A program made the translations under genes and the position numbers. 64,000 bases of DNA, from the NCBI RefSeq assembly GCF_003385845.1, contig NZ_QRDJ01000007.1, forward strand, positions 337,380 through 401,379, given 5' to 3'. Of the stretch, positions 36,845-44,719 are shown piece by piece. This DNA is from Kushneria indalinina DSM 14324 (GTDB lineage: Bacteria > Pseudomonadota > Gammaproteobacteria > Pseudomonadales > Halomonadaceae). A model generated the notes under the pieces. The model saw only the letters and a list, made by a program, of their open reading frames with translations, made no database searches and was not told the DNA's origin. Within the stretch, counting starts at the first letter, position 1; each line of letters starts with the position of its first letter.

Positions 36845-37375
36845 TTACGCGGGCGTGACAACAAACAGACCGTGGTCGTGGCCCTGCTGGGCGCCACTCT
36901 GGGTCTGTACGGCAACGGTGCGCAGATCACTGCCCCGGGCGCCCAGAATCTGGTCCATGGCGCCGGCAAACCAGCCGGTGAACATGTACTCGACCTTCCG
37001 GTCCACCTTACCCATCTGGTAGACGAAGGCACTGTGCTCGAGTCGCACACGCGCCGTGCCTTTTTCCAGATCGATCTCTTCAGTGATGAAAAGCCCCCAG
37101 CCGCGCTGGGACAGGCGCTTCATGTAGTGCTCGAAGATATCCACGCCTTCCAGCCCATGAAGCTCGGCTTCCTTCTCGCACCAGTGCCAGGCGCTCTTGT
37201 AGCCGGCGTGATAGAGAATCTCCGCGTATTTCTCGGCGCCCAGGGCCTCTTCAATGGCCATGTGGTTGTTGATGAAGAAATGACGCGGTACGTACAGCAT
37301 CGGCAGCGCATCGGTCGTCCAGATACCGGTTTCGCTGTCGACTTCAATCGGGAGTTCGGGAGCTTGTGTCGTCAC
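36845..37375 (-). CDS. conserved protein of dgc clusters (DUF5943 / V4R-like)
   Basis: About 176 residues from GTG at 37375, chosen because GAGGAAG lies 9 bases upstream; an ATG at 37399 lacks a ribosome site. The protein has blocks LYVPRHFFINNHMAIEE near the start and EHSAFVYQMGKVDRKVEYMF later, resembling 4-vinyl-reductase-type ligand domains. Homologs sit next to dgcA in Pseudomonas, so a role in handling dimethylglycine or the enzyme's cofactor is likely. Activity is unknown. It lies 15 bases before dgcA and is surely co-transcribed with it. Confidence 0.75.
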   Translation of the reverse strand: MTTQAPELPIEVDSETGIWTTDALPMLYVPRHFFINNHMAIEEALGAEKYAEILYHAGYKSAWHWCEKEAELHGLEGVDIFEHYMKRLSQRGWGLFITEEIDLEKGTARVRLEHSAFVYQMGKVDRKVEYMFTGWFAGAMDQILGARGSDLRTVAVQTQSGAQQGHDHGLFVVTPA

Positions 37376-37486
37376 GGTCGTCTTCCTCAAGCTTGTCATT
37401 GTTCAGGGGCCGGATCGGCCCTCAAGGGGCGGCAGGAAACAGGACCGGGGCGGCGGTTCAGGCACCGCCCCGGCGCTGGTGGCGGC

Positions 37487-38464
37487 TTATTCGCCCCAGA
37501 CATCCTTCAGGGTTCTCACCCAGTTCTCGCCCATGATTTTTCTGACCTGGGACTCGCTCAGGCCACGCTTCAAAAGCGCTTCTGTCAGGTTGGGGAATTC
37601 GCCGACGGTACGAATGCCCTCGGGATTGATGATCTTGCCGAAGCTGGTCAGACGACGGGCATAGCCCTTGTCGTGGGTCAGCCACTCAAAGAAGTCCTGA
37701 CCATGCCCCTGGGTGAAGTCGGTGCCGATGCCGATGGCGTCTTCACCGACGATATTCATGATGTATTCGATCGCTTCGCAGTAGTCGTCGATGGTCGAAT
37801 CGACGCCGTTTTTCAGAAACGGGGTGAACATGGTGACGCCGACAAAGCCGCCGTGATCGGCGATGAACTTGAGCTCTTCGTCGGACTTGTTGCGCGGGTG
37901 CTCCTTGAGCCCGGAGGGCAGGCAGTGGGAGTAGCACACCGGCTTTTTGGACTCGAGGATGACTTCCTGAGAGGTGGTGGCACCGACGTGGGAAAGGTCA
38001 CACATCATGCCGACGCGGTTCATCTCGGCGACGATTTCGCGCCCGAAGCCGGACAGGCCGCCGTCGCGCTCATAGCAGCCGGTGCCGACCAGGTTCTGGG
38101 TGTTGTAGCACATCTGCGCGATGCCCACGCCCAGGTTCTTGAAGACCTCGACGTAGCCGATCTGGTCTTCAAAGGCGTGCGCGTTCTGGAAGCCGAAGAT
38201 GATGCCGGTCTTGCCCTCTTCCTTGGCGCGAGTGATGTCGGCGGTGGTGCGCACCGGACGTACCAGATCGCTGCACTCGTCCATCAGCTTCTTTGACGCC
38301 ACGATGTTATCGACCGTTGCCCTGAACCCTTCCCAGACCGAGACGGTGCAGTTGGCCGCGGTCAAGCCGCCGCGGCGCATGTCTTCCAGCAGCTCCCGGT
38401 TCCATTTGGCGATGATCAGGCCGTCGATCACGATGGCGTCGTCATGCAGTTCGGCAGGGGTCAT
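37487..38464 (-). CDS. peptidase M19 (membrane dipeptidase-like), betaine-cluster type
   Basis: 325 residues with the M19 TIM-barrel pattern. Conserved blocks: NCTVSVWEGF near residue 38, FGFQNAHAFED near 92, CDLSHVGATT near 155, SHCLPSGLKEHPRN near 175, and GIGTDFTQGHG near 245. The first zinc motif of classical dipeptidases (H-x-D near the N-terminus) is missing: the equivalent stretch reads IDGLIIAKWN. It may cleave another amide or be inactive as a dipeptidase. GGAG lies upstream of the ATG. Homologs begin the dgc operon in Pseudomonas. Confidence 0.85.
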   Translation of the reverse strand: MTPAELHDDAIVIDGLIIAKWNRELLEDMRRGGLTAANCTVSVWEGFRATVDNIVASKKLMDECSDLVRPVRTTADITRAKEEGKTGIIFGFQNAHAFEDQIGYVEVFKNLGVGIAQMCYNTQNLVGTGCYERDGGLSGFGREIVAEMNRVGMMCDLSHVGATTSQEVILESKKPVCYSHCLPSGLKEHPRNKSDEELKFIADHGGFVGVTMFTPFLKNGVDSTIDDYCEAIEYIMNIVGEDAIGIGTDFTQGHGQDFFEWLTHDKGYARRLTSFGKIINPEGIRTVGEFPNLTEALLKRGLSESQVRKIMGENWVRTLKDVWGE

Positions 38465-38674
38465 GGTCAGGCTCCAGATTGTGGCTTATGCGAGGAGCAT
38501 ATCCCTGCCCCGACATCATCCGACGCCTGGAAACGACGGGGAAAATTCCAAAAGCGTCATGTCCTGCCAAAGAGCGACGTTACAGGCCCTGCCCGCCCAT
38601 GGGCCCACGGACAAACCATCGGCGAATCAGGCCCCTGCCCTGACGGGGCCCGGCAACCCCTGAGCGGACAGGCA

Positions 38675-38709
38675 TAAAAAAGGAGCTGCCCGGTCGGGGC
38701 AGCTCCTCT
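38675..38709 (-). terminator. gbdR terminator
   Basis: An 11-base stem (AGGAGCTGCCC and complement) with a 5-base loop, followed on the minus strand by six T. It lies 55 bases after the gbdR stop, separating it from the dgc operon. Confidence 0.85.
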
Positions 38710-38763
38710 TGTGGGTGGCATCGAAAGCACGCTGTAGCGTCAACAGCGCGTCACATTGGTGGG

Positions 38764-39915
38764 TTAGCGCGTCAGCGGCACACTGGCAAATGTTGGCTCC
38801 CCCTGAGCATTCATCAGCGACATCATGGCACTCGACATGGGTTCGCTCGACGCCGGCTCCACGGCCACGATCTTGCCCTGCTGCAGGGCCGTGGCGGCGC
38901 TGGCGTTGCGGCCATACCAGACATTGCTGCCCGAACGCTCGCCCCGGGGCGGCACGCCAAAGTATTCGCGATAGCACTTCGAGAAATGTGGCGTCGACAC
39001 GAAGCCGCAGACCGAGGCCACCTCGATGATCGACAGTGACGTCTGCTTGAGGAGCTGCCGCGCCCGCACCAGACGCAGCTTAAGATAGTAGCGTGACGGC
39101 GAACAGTGCAGATAGCGCTGGAACAAGCGCTCCAGCTGGCGCCGGGAGACGTTGACGTAGCGGGCCAGGGTATCCAGCTCGATCGGCTCCTCGAGGTTGG
39201 ACTCCATCAGCGCCACGATCTCCAGCAGCTTGGGCTGGGTGGTGCCCAGCACATGCTTGAGCGGCACGCGCTGATGGTCCTGCTCGTTGCGCACCCGCTC
39301 GCAGATGAACATCTCGGAGATACCGGCGGACAGCTCATGGCCATGATCATGCGCAATCAGATTGAGCATCATGTCCATCGGCGCCGTCCCGCCGGAGGCC
39401 GTAAACCGGTCGCGATCGATCGAGAACAGACGCGTGGTCAGCGTGACGTTGGGAAAGGCTTCCTGCATCGAGGCCAGACACTCCCAGTGAATGCTGGCCT
39501 CGTAGTGGTCCAGCAGCCCCGCCCTGGCCAGCGCCCAGCTGCCCGTACAGATGGCGCCGATGCGTCGCAGCTGACGCGACTGCGCCTGCAGCCAGTGCGC
39601 GTGTTCACGCGTGACACTATGCTGAGGCGCCACACCGCCGCAGACCACCACCCAGTCCAGCGACAACGGCACGGTGATCGAAACGTCGGGCGTCACCTGC
39701 AGACCATCGCTGGCACGTACCGGCGCCCCGTCCTGGGTCAGGGTGTACCAGCGATAGAGCTCGCGTCCGGCCAGCTGATTGGCCATGCGCAGCGGCTCGA
39801 TCACCGAGGCCAGCGAAATCAGCGTAAAATTATCCAGTAATAAAAAACCGATGGTTTGCGGCATGCTGATGCCGCTGGCTCCCGGTACAGGGCCGGCCTT
39901 ATGGTCAGGTAACAT
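38764..39915 (-). CDS. gbdR: AraC-family activator of glycine betaine catabolism
   Basis: 383 residues. The N-terminal DJ-1/PfpI-like ligand domain (IGFLLLDNFTLISLASVIEP near residue 20, GAICTGSWALARAGLLD near 120) is followed by two C-terminal AraC helix-turn-helix motifs (LDTLARYVNVSRRQLERLFQ near 245, IIEVASVCGFVSTPHFSKCY near 295). This architecture and the location match GbdR, which senses betaine or dimethylglycine and activates gbc, dgc and sox genes in Pseudomonas. The ATG at 39915 follows GGAGG; an upstream TTG would place that site inside the gene. Confidence 0.9.
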   Translation of the reverse strand: MLPDHKAGPVPGASGISMPQTIGFLLLDNFTLISLASVIEPLRMANQLAGRELYRWYTLTQDGAPVRASDGLQVTPDVSITVPLSLDWVVVCGGVAPQHSVTREHAHWLQAQSRQLRRIGAICTGSWALARAGLLDHYEASIHWECLASMQEAFPNVTLTTRLFSIDRDRFTASGGTAPMDMMLNLIAHDHGHELSAGISEMFICERVRNEQDHQRVPLKHVLGTTQPKLLEIVALMESNLEEPIELDTLARYVNVSRRQLERLFQRYLHCSPSRYYLKLRLVRARQLLKQTSLSIIEVASVCGFVSTPHFSKCYREYFGVPPRGERSGSNVWYGRNASAATALQQGKIVAVEPASSEPMSSAMMSLMNAQGEPTFASVPLTR

Positions 39916-40424
39916 GGCGTCATGCCTCCTCAACTTTTCCTGCTTTTGTCATTGTTTTGGCAGACTCGTCTGCGATCCATCGAAGCACGGTTGCCATGGC
40001 CCATCATGCACCATACCGGCTTCAACAGTCGCCTCTTAAATTGTCGCTAACAGGCACGTATACACGGTTTTATGGACACTGTATCGCCCTCCGTTAGTTG
40101 AAAGCGTCGCTTTTAAAACAGTCGATGTCGTAATCAAAAATCATGCCTGACATGCCGACACCGGAGGCGACACGGGGTTACAGATAAGGGGTCACTGCTG
40201 ACAAATAACTGTCTCGAACGGGCGGTTATTCAGTCACTGTCACAACAGCGTGTCATACGCCATTGATGAAGCAGGGAAACACTTCGAAGGGTGTTAATAA
40301 CGTTGGCCTTTCGCCATCGCCTTCCGCCTTAAACCCGAGCTGAGGAAAGCAGGGTACGCTGGGTCCCATCAAAGGCAGCGGCGGCCCCGCCTCTGTCACC
40401 ACTTGCGGCTCAAGGGTCAACACT
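39916..40424. other. 509-base gene-free gap between gbdR and the next gene
   Basis: No gene supported. It holds the gbdR promoter on the left and the promoter of the PQQ-type fusion gene on the right. Mixed composition, AT-rich near 40040-40140. No clear hairpin or repeat seen. Confidence 0.4.
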
Positions 40425-42026
40425 ATGCGCAACCGGCCTGCCTGGCTTACCACGACGATTCACTTCGCCATTGCCCTGCTCGTCGGGACGCTTTTGGGCA
40501 GCATCGTACAGACCCAGATGAATCTGGCGGCACTGCAGCAGATGGGTGTGGATATTCCGGTCATGCAGCGTTTGACGACGACCCTCAGTGATCTGGTCCT
40601 GTTCGCCCCCGTCTATGCCGCGCTTTTCTCGGTCGGCTTTGTCATCTCTCAGGTCGCGGCGCTCTGGATTTCGCGACGTCTCTGGAACGGCCATCACCGC
40701 CCGGTGCTCTGTGCGCTGTCTGCCATGGCGGCGCTGTGGGCCACCTTCCATATCGTCAATTATTTCGCGCCCATGCCCACGCTGATCGCGGCCACCCGCA
40801 CCGCCGCCGGCATGATTGCCATGCTGATCAGCGCCGGTATCGCCGGCGTGGTGCTGGGGCTATTGAGAGGCACCCGTCCTCAGCGCGCCCCTGCCAGAGC
40901 GGCCAACACGATGACAGTGGCCCTGCTGGCAGCAGGTATGGCCGGTCTGGCGCCCACGACGGAGGCACTGGCGCAGTCCGAGACCGCCGACTACCGGATC
41001 GACACCGTTGCCGAAGGGCTGGAGCACCCCTGGTCGCTGGCCTTTCTGCCCGATGGGCGCATGCTGGTCACCGAACGCCCCGGGCGGCTGCGGCTATTGA
41101 GCGCCGAGGGCGAGACGCTCACCGCCTCGATCGAGGACGTACCGGAGGTATTTGCCTCGGGCCAGTCGGGGCTTTTCGATGTGCTGCTGTCACCGGATTT
41201 CGAGCAGGACCGGACGCTGTTTCTCGCCTATTCATGCGGCACGCAGGCGGCCAATCACGCCTGTCTGAGCCGGGCGCGCCTTGGGGATGACGGCCTTGAG
41301 CAGGTCGAGGAGATCTTCCGGGTGGACCCGGCCAAGCGGGGCGACGCTCACTTTGGCGGGCGCCTGGCGTGGCTGTCGGACGGCACGCTGATCCTCACGC
41401 TCGGGGATGGTTTCGACTATCGCGAGCAGGCTCAGAACACCGGCAATCATATCGGCTCGATCGTGCGCCTGAATCCGGATGGCAGCGTCCCGGAGGACAA
41501 CCCCTTTGTGGATGACGACACCGCCCGACCCGAAATCCTGAGCTACGGCCACCGCAACGTGCAGGGCCTGGTGGTGGATAGTGACGACCGCATCATCATG
41601 CACGAGCACGGCCCCAAGGGCGGCGACGAGATCAACATCATCGTCCCGGGCGGCAACTACGGCTGGCCGATCGCGACCACCGGGCTCGATTACACCGGCG
41701 CTCGTGTAACGCCTTTTGACGAGTACCCCGGCATGCAGTCACCGCTGTATGAGTGGACCCCCTCGATCGCGCCTTCGGGCATGACCCTCTACGACGGCGC
41801 GCTGTTCCCTCAGTGGCAGGGCGACCTGCTCGTCGGTGCGCTGGTGGATCGCGAGGTGCGCCGCGTGACGCTCTCTGAGGATGGTACTCAGGCCGAGGAC
41901 GTCGAAGGGCTTTTTGGTGAACTCGATGAGCGCATCCGCGATGTCCGCACCGGCCCGGAAGGCGCGATTTATCTGCTGACGGACAATCCTGAAGGGCGGG
42001 TACTGCGGGTCATGCCCGCGGAGTGA
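40425..42026 (+). CDS. fusion of a membrane domain and a PQQ-type aldose dehydrogenase domain
   Basis: 533 residues. Residues 1-150 hold four hydrophobic segments (about 10-30, 55-80, 90-115, 122-145). A second signal-like segment near 162-182 (LLAAGMAGLAPTTEALAQ) precedes the soluble domain. Residues 185-533 match soluble aldose sugar dehydrogenases: EGLEHPWSLAFLPDGRMLVTERPG, then GDGFDYREQAQ, YGHRNVQGLVVD, EHGPKGGDEIN and YGWP. These oxidise sugars in the periplasm using PQQ. In most bacteria the enzyme has only a signal peptide, so the membrane front is unusual. AAGGGT is upstream. Confidence 0.82.
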   Translation: MRNRPAWLTTTIHFAIALLVGTLLGSIVQTQMNLAALQQMGVDIPVMQRLTTTLSDLVLFAPVYAALFSVGFVISQVAALWISRRLWNGHHRPVLCALSAMAALWATFHIVNYFAPMPTLIAATRTAAGMIAMLISAGIAGVVLGLLRGTRPQRAPARAANTMTVALLAAGMAGLAPTTEALAQSETADYRIDTVAEGLEHPWSLAFLPDGRMLVTERPGRLRLLSAEGETLTASIEDVPEVFASGQSGLFDVLLSPDFEQDRTLFLAYSCGTQAANHACLSRARLGDDGLEQVEEIFRVDPAKRGDAHFGGRLAWLSDGTLILTLGDGFDYREQAQNTGNHIGSIVRLNPDGSVPEDNPFVDDDTARPEILSYGHRNVQGLVVDSDDRIIMHEHGPKGGDEINIIVPGGNYGWPIATTGLDYTGARVTPFDEYPGMQSPLYEWTPSIAPSGMTLYDGALFPQWQGDLLVGALVDREVRRVTLSEDGTQAEDVEGLFGELDERIRDVRTGPEGAIYLLTDNPEGRVLRVMPAE

Positions 42027-42090
42027 TTGACGCTTTCGGGCGCCTGCCAACGTGGTCGCCGATCCTCGGTCGGTGGCCACGCGCGAACAA

Positions 42091-42471
42091 TCAATACACC
42101 GCCCGCACCTGATGCGACACCACCCCCACCATCTCCACGTTGGTCAGATCTCCCGTCCATAGCTGCCCATCAAGGCCTTCCAGCACGGGCAGATTGATGC
42201 GATGGGCATACCGATAGACGTACAGCGCCTCATCGACACTCACCACCACCAGCACACCGTCACGCAGCGACCGCCATGAATCGACAACCAGCCAGTCGCC
42301 CTCCTGCCAGGGCGCGGCGGCGTCATCGTCCTGTACCACCTCCGCCAGAAAGGCGGCGTGCGCATGCGGGGCAAAAAACTGCTGCCAGCGCTCGGCGGCC
42401 GGGTTATAGGCCGGGTCCTGCTCGCCCTTTGGCACCATGGTAGGCATGGGCATTCGATACGCCACGCGCAT
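42091..42471 (-). CDS. UmuD/LexA-fold (S24-like) protein without catalytic residues
   Basis: 126 residues; ATG at 42471 with GAGGAT. The second half aligns by eye with the UmuD next door: EGDWLVVDSWRSLRDGVLVVVS against YAGDRLLVDRSIEAGHGDIVIA, and NVEMVGVVSHQVRA against YQIWGVVTDILRR. The UmuD nucleophile region (GDSM) and the Lys general base are absent here; instead there is DDDAAAPWQEGD and a YVYRY segment. No cleavage site is evident. It may be a dimer partner or decoy of UmuD, or an unrelated beta protein. It is divergent from umuDC. Confidence 0.6.
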   Translation of the reverse strand: MRVAYRMPMPTMVPKGEQDPAYNPAAERWQQFFAPHAHAAFLAEVVQDDDAAAPWQEGDWLVVDSWRSLRDGVLVVVSVDEALYVYRYAHRINLPVLEGLDGQLWTGDLTNVEMVGVVSHQVRAVY

Positions 42472-42568
42472 GACTGATCCTCACCGACGTTGAAGGGAAG
42501 TGTTGCCCGGAGCGGCCACAGCCCGGGCAGAAAGGCGGATACCACACAGGACATCTACGCCCGTCACT

Positions 42569-42579
42569 GGAGTGTAGTC
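42569..42579 (-). promoter_or_regulatory. shared motif GACTACACTCC upstream of the S24-like gene
   Basis: On the minus strand, GACTACACTCC lies 98 bases before the ATG at 42471. TACACT within it could be a -10 element. The identical 11 bases occur at 45391-45401, before the SRAP gene. Confidence 0.35.
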
Positions 42580-42681
42580 GGGGAATACGCCAGCACGCTG
42601 CGGCCCGCTGTCGGGTACCACCCCGCCTCATCGTTTGGTCGAATGATGCCCATTTCACGATGGCAGCGTCGACGCACTTTG

Positions 42682-42697
42682 CTGTATATATAAACAG
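42682..42697 (+). promoter_or_regulatory. LexA box (SOS box) upstream of umuD
   Basis: CTGTATATATAAACAG matches the gammaproteobacterial LexA consensus CTGT-N8-ACAG exactly. It lies 33 bases before the umuD start in the divergent region. It should repress umuDC (and perhaps the divergent gene) until DNA damage. Confidence 0.92.
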
Positions 42698-42729
42698 TAT
42701 TCTAACGTTTACCAACGCAGGCAGCCGGC

Positions 42730-43182
42730 ATGCTTCATGTCACCCATCAATGTTCACTGGCGATCGATCCGCCGCGACGCAGCATCCCCTGGGCCATCCA
42801 TCACGTGCGCGGCGGGATCAGCGGCTTTCCCTCCCCCGCGCAGGACTACGACGGCCGGCGCATCGACCTCAACGAGCAGCTGATTCCGCGCCCGACCTCG
42901 ACCTTCATGTTCACGACGGACGGCGATTCGATGCAGGGCCCGAATGGCTCGGGGATCTATGCCGGTGACCGGCTGCTGGTGGATCGCTCGATCGAGGCCG
43001 GCCACGGCGATATCGTCATCGCACTCGTGGATGGCGAGATGATCGTCAAGGAGCTGCGCTGCCGCGGCTGCCCGCCGGCGCTGCACTCCGCCAACCCGCG
43101 CTATACGCCCATTCCCCTGCGCGACGCCGACTACCAGATCTGGGGCGTCGTCACCGACATTCTGCGACGGGTGCGGCGATGA
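42730..43182 (+). CDS. umuD: UmuD, DNA polymerase V accessory protein
   Basis: 150 residues. It is cleaved with RecA help to UmuD', which joins UmuC in translesion DNA synthesis. The catalytic pair is Ser67 (GDSM) and Lys107 (MIVKEL). The cleavage region reads ISGFPSP at residues 30-36, so the scissile bond would be Ser31-Gly32, where E. coli has Cys24-Gly25. The N-terminal arm is a few residues longer than in E. coli (139 residues). Its stop overlaps the umuC start by 4 bases. A LexA box precedes it. Confidence 0.94.
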   Translation: MLHVTHQCSLAIDPPRRSIPWAIHHVRGGISGFPSPAQDYDGRRIDLNEQLIPRPTSTFMFTTDGDSMQGPNGSGIYAGDRLLVDRSIEAGHGDIVIALVDGEMIVKELRCRGCPPALHSANPRYTPIPLRDADYQIWGVVTDILRRVRR

Positions 43183-44465
43183 TTGCCCTGGTCGACTGCA
43201 ACAACTTCTACGCCAGCTGCGAGCGGGTGTTTCGCCCGAAGCTGCACGGCGTCCCGGTCGCGGTGCTCTCCAACAACGACGGCTGCGTGATTGCCCGCTC
43301 CCAGGAGGTGAAGGATCTCGGCATTGCCATGGGCACGCCGATGCATCACCTCCCGCGTGAGGCGTTCGAACGCGGCCTGGTGCTCTGCTCCAGCAACTAC
43401 GAGCTCTACGGCGACATGAGCGCGCGGGTGATGGCTACCCTGCGGGAATTCACGCCCCGCGTTGAACCCTACTCGATCGACGAGAGCTGGCTGGATTTTG
43501 CAGGCTTCGACCGCACCGCCCTGCCCGCCCACTGTCAGGAGATGCACCGGATCGTCTACAAATGGACCGGCATTCCGGTCTCGGTCGGCGTGGCGCCCAC
43601 GCGTACGCTGGCCAAGCTCGCCAACCGTCACGCCAAGAGGCACGGCGCCACCCGGGGCGTGTTTGTCATCGAAGACGCCGGCAGCCCCGACACGCTCGCC
43701 CTGCTTGAGCGCACGCCGGTCGGGGAGGTCTGGGGAATCGGCGGCCGGGTAACCCCTCGCCTGTATGAGATGGGCATTCGCACCGCGCTGGATCTCGCCC
43801 GCGCCAACCCGACCTGGATACGCCGACGCTTCTCGGTGGTCGTCGAGCGCACCGCGCGGGAGCTGGCCGGCACCCGCTGCATCGACATGAACGACGAGCA
43901 CGACAGCAAAAAGCTGATCATGACCAGCCGCTCGTTTGGGCAGATGACCGCCGAGCGCCGCGACGTTGAAGAAGCCGTGCGCGCCCACGCCTCCCGCGGC
44001 GCCGAAAAGCTGCGACGCCAGCAAAGTCTCGCCTGCTCGCTGAGGGTAACGCTCAAGACCAACAAGCACATGCCGCATCTGCCGCAGGATCACGACAGCA
44101 TCACCGTGGCACTGCCCTGTCCGACGGACGACACCTTCGAGATCGTGCGCACTGCGCAGGAAGGGCTGCGCCGGCTCTGGAAGGACCGCGGCATTCGCTA
44201 TCAGAAGTGCGGCGTGCAGCTCATGGATTTGATCGACGTGACCGGTCAGCAGCTCGATGTCTTTCAGCCGCCGCAGCCCGCGGCCGATAGAGAGCGGACC
44301 GACCGGCTGATGTCGGTGCTGGATCAGTTAAACGGTCAGTACGGGCGGGGCACGGTCACCGTCGGCGTACAACGCCAGGCGGCGGCGTGGCAGCTGCGCA
44401 GCAATCACCGCTCGAACCGCTGGTCGACCCGATGGGAGGAACTGCCAACAGTGAGGTTACAATGA
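43179..44465 (+). CDS. umuC: UmuC, error-prone DNA polymerase V catalytic subunit
   Basis: 428 residues, full length. Y-family polymerase with the catalytic acidic residues in ALVDCNNFYASCERVF (residues 3-18) and YSIDESWLDF near residue 100. The helix-hairpin-helix region WGIGGRVTPRLYEMG lies near 187, and the little-finger DUF4113-type tail ends in HRSNRWSTRWEELP. With UmuD' it copies damaged DNA. It is translationally coupled to umuD and to the small gene after it. Confidence 0.95.
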   Translation: MIALVDCNNFYASCERVFRPKLHGVPVAVLSNNDGCVIARSQEVKDLGIAMGTPMHHLPREAFERGLVLCSSNYELYGDMSARVMATLREFTPRVEPYSIDESWLDFAGFDRTALPAHCQEMHRIVYKWTGIPVSVGVAPTRTLAKLANRHAKRHGATRGVFVIEDAGSPDTLALLERTPVGEVWGIGGRVTPRLYEMGIRTALDLARANPTWIRRRFSVVVERTARELAGTRCIDMNDEHDSKKLIMTSRSFGQMTAERRDVEEAVRAHASRGAEKLRRQQSLACSLRVTLKTNKHMPHLPQDHDSITVALPCPTDDTFEIVRTAQEGLRRLWKDRGIRYQKCGVQLMDLIDVTGQQLDVFQPPQPAADRERTDRLMSVLDQLNGQYGRGTVTVGVQRQAAAWQLRSNHRSNRWSTRWEELPTVRLQ

Positions 44466-44719
44466 CCACCCCTTACCGCCCCTATGAGACGCACAAGCAG
44501 GCGATTGCCTACGGGCCTTCCAGTGCTGCGATTCTGCTGATGCGCCGGCCGGACAACCAGGGCTGGCACGGCGCGATCGAATGGAACGACGAGCGTATCT
44601 GGATGGAGCCCATGCCGCATAGCGACAGGACCGAGCGGGCATGGCTCGAGGTCGAAAGCTGGGCCATGCGCACCATCACGCTCATGGCGCAGCACCAACC
44701 CGCGTTCAGGCAGGATTAA
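44462..44719 (+). CDS. small protein coupled to umuC
   Basis: 85 residues. The ATG at 44462 overlaps the umuC stop (ATGA), with GAGGTT upstream. No family is recognised; the protein has a mixed alpha/beta look (KQAIAYGPSSAAILLMRRP, then WHGAIEWNDERIWMEPMP). The coupling implies SOS-induced expression and a role linked to polymerase V or damage tolerance. Its end overlaps the convergent SRAP gene by 14 bases. Confidence 0.65.
   Translation: MTTPYRPYETHKQAIAYGPSSAAILLMRRPDNQGWHGAIEWNDERIWMEPMPHSDRTERAWLEVESWAMRTITLMAQHQPAFRQD

Noticed and set aside
34799-38296. Very long rightward open frame (1165 codons) opposite dgcA and the dipeptidase
   Set aside because: Antisense shadow crossing three well-supported genes; composition is His/Arg/Ala-rich as expected of a shadow.
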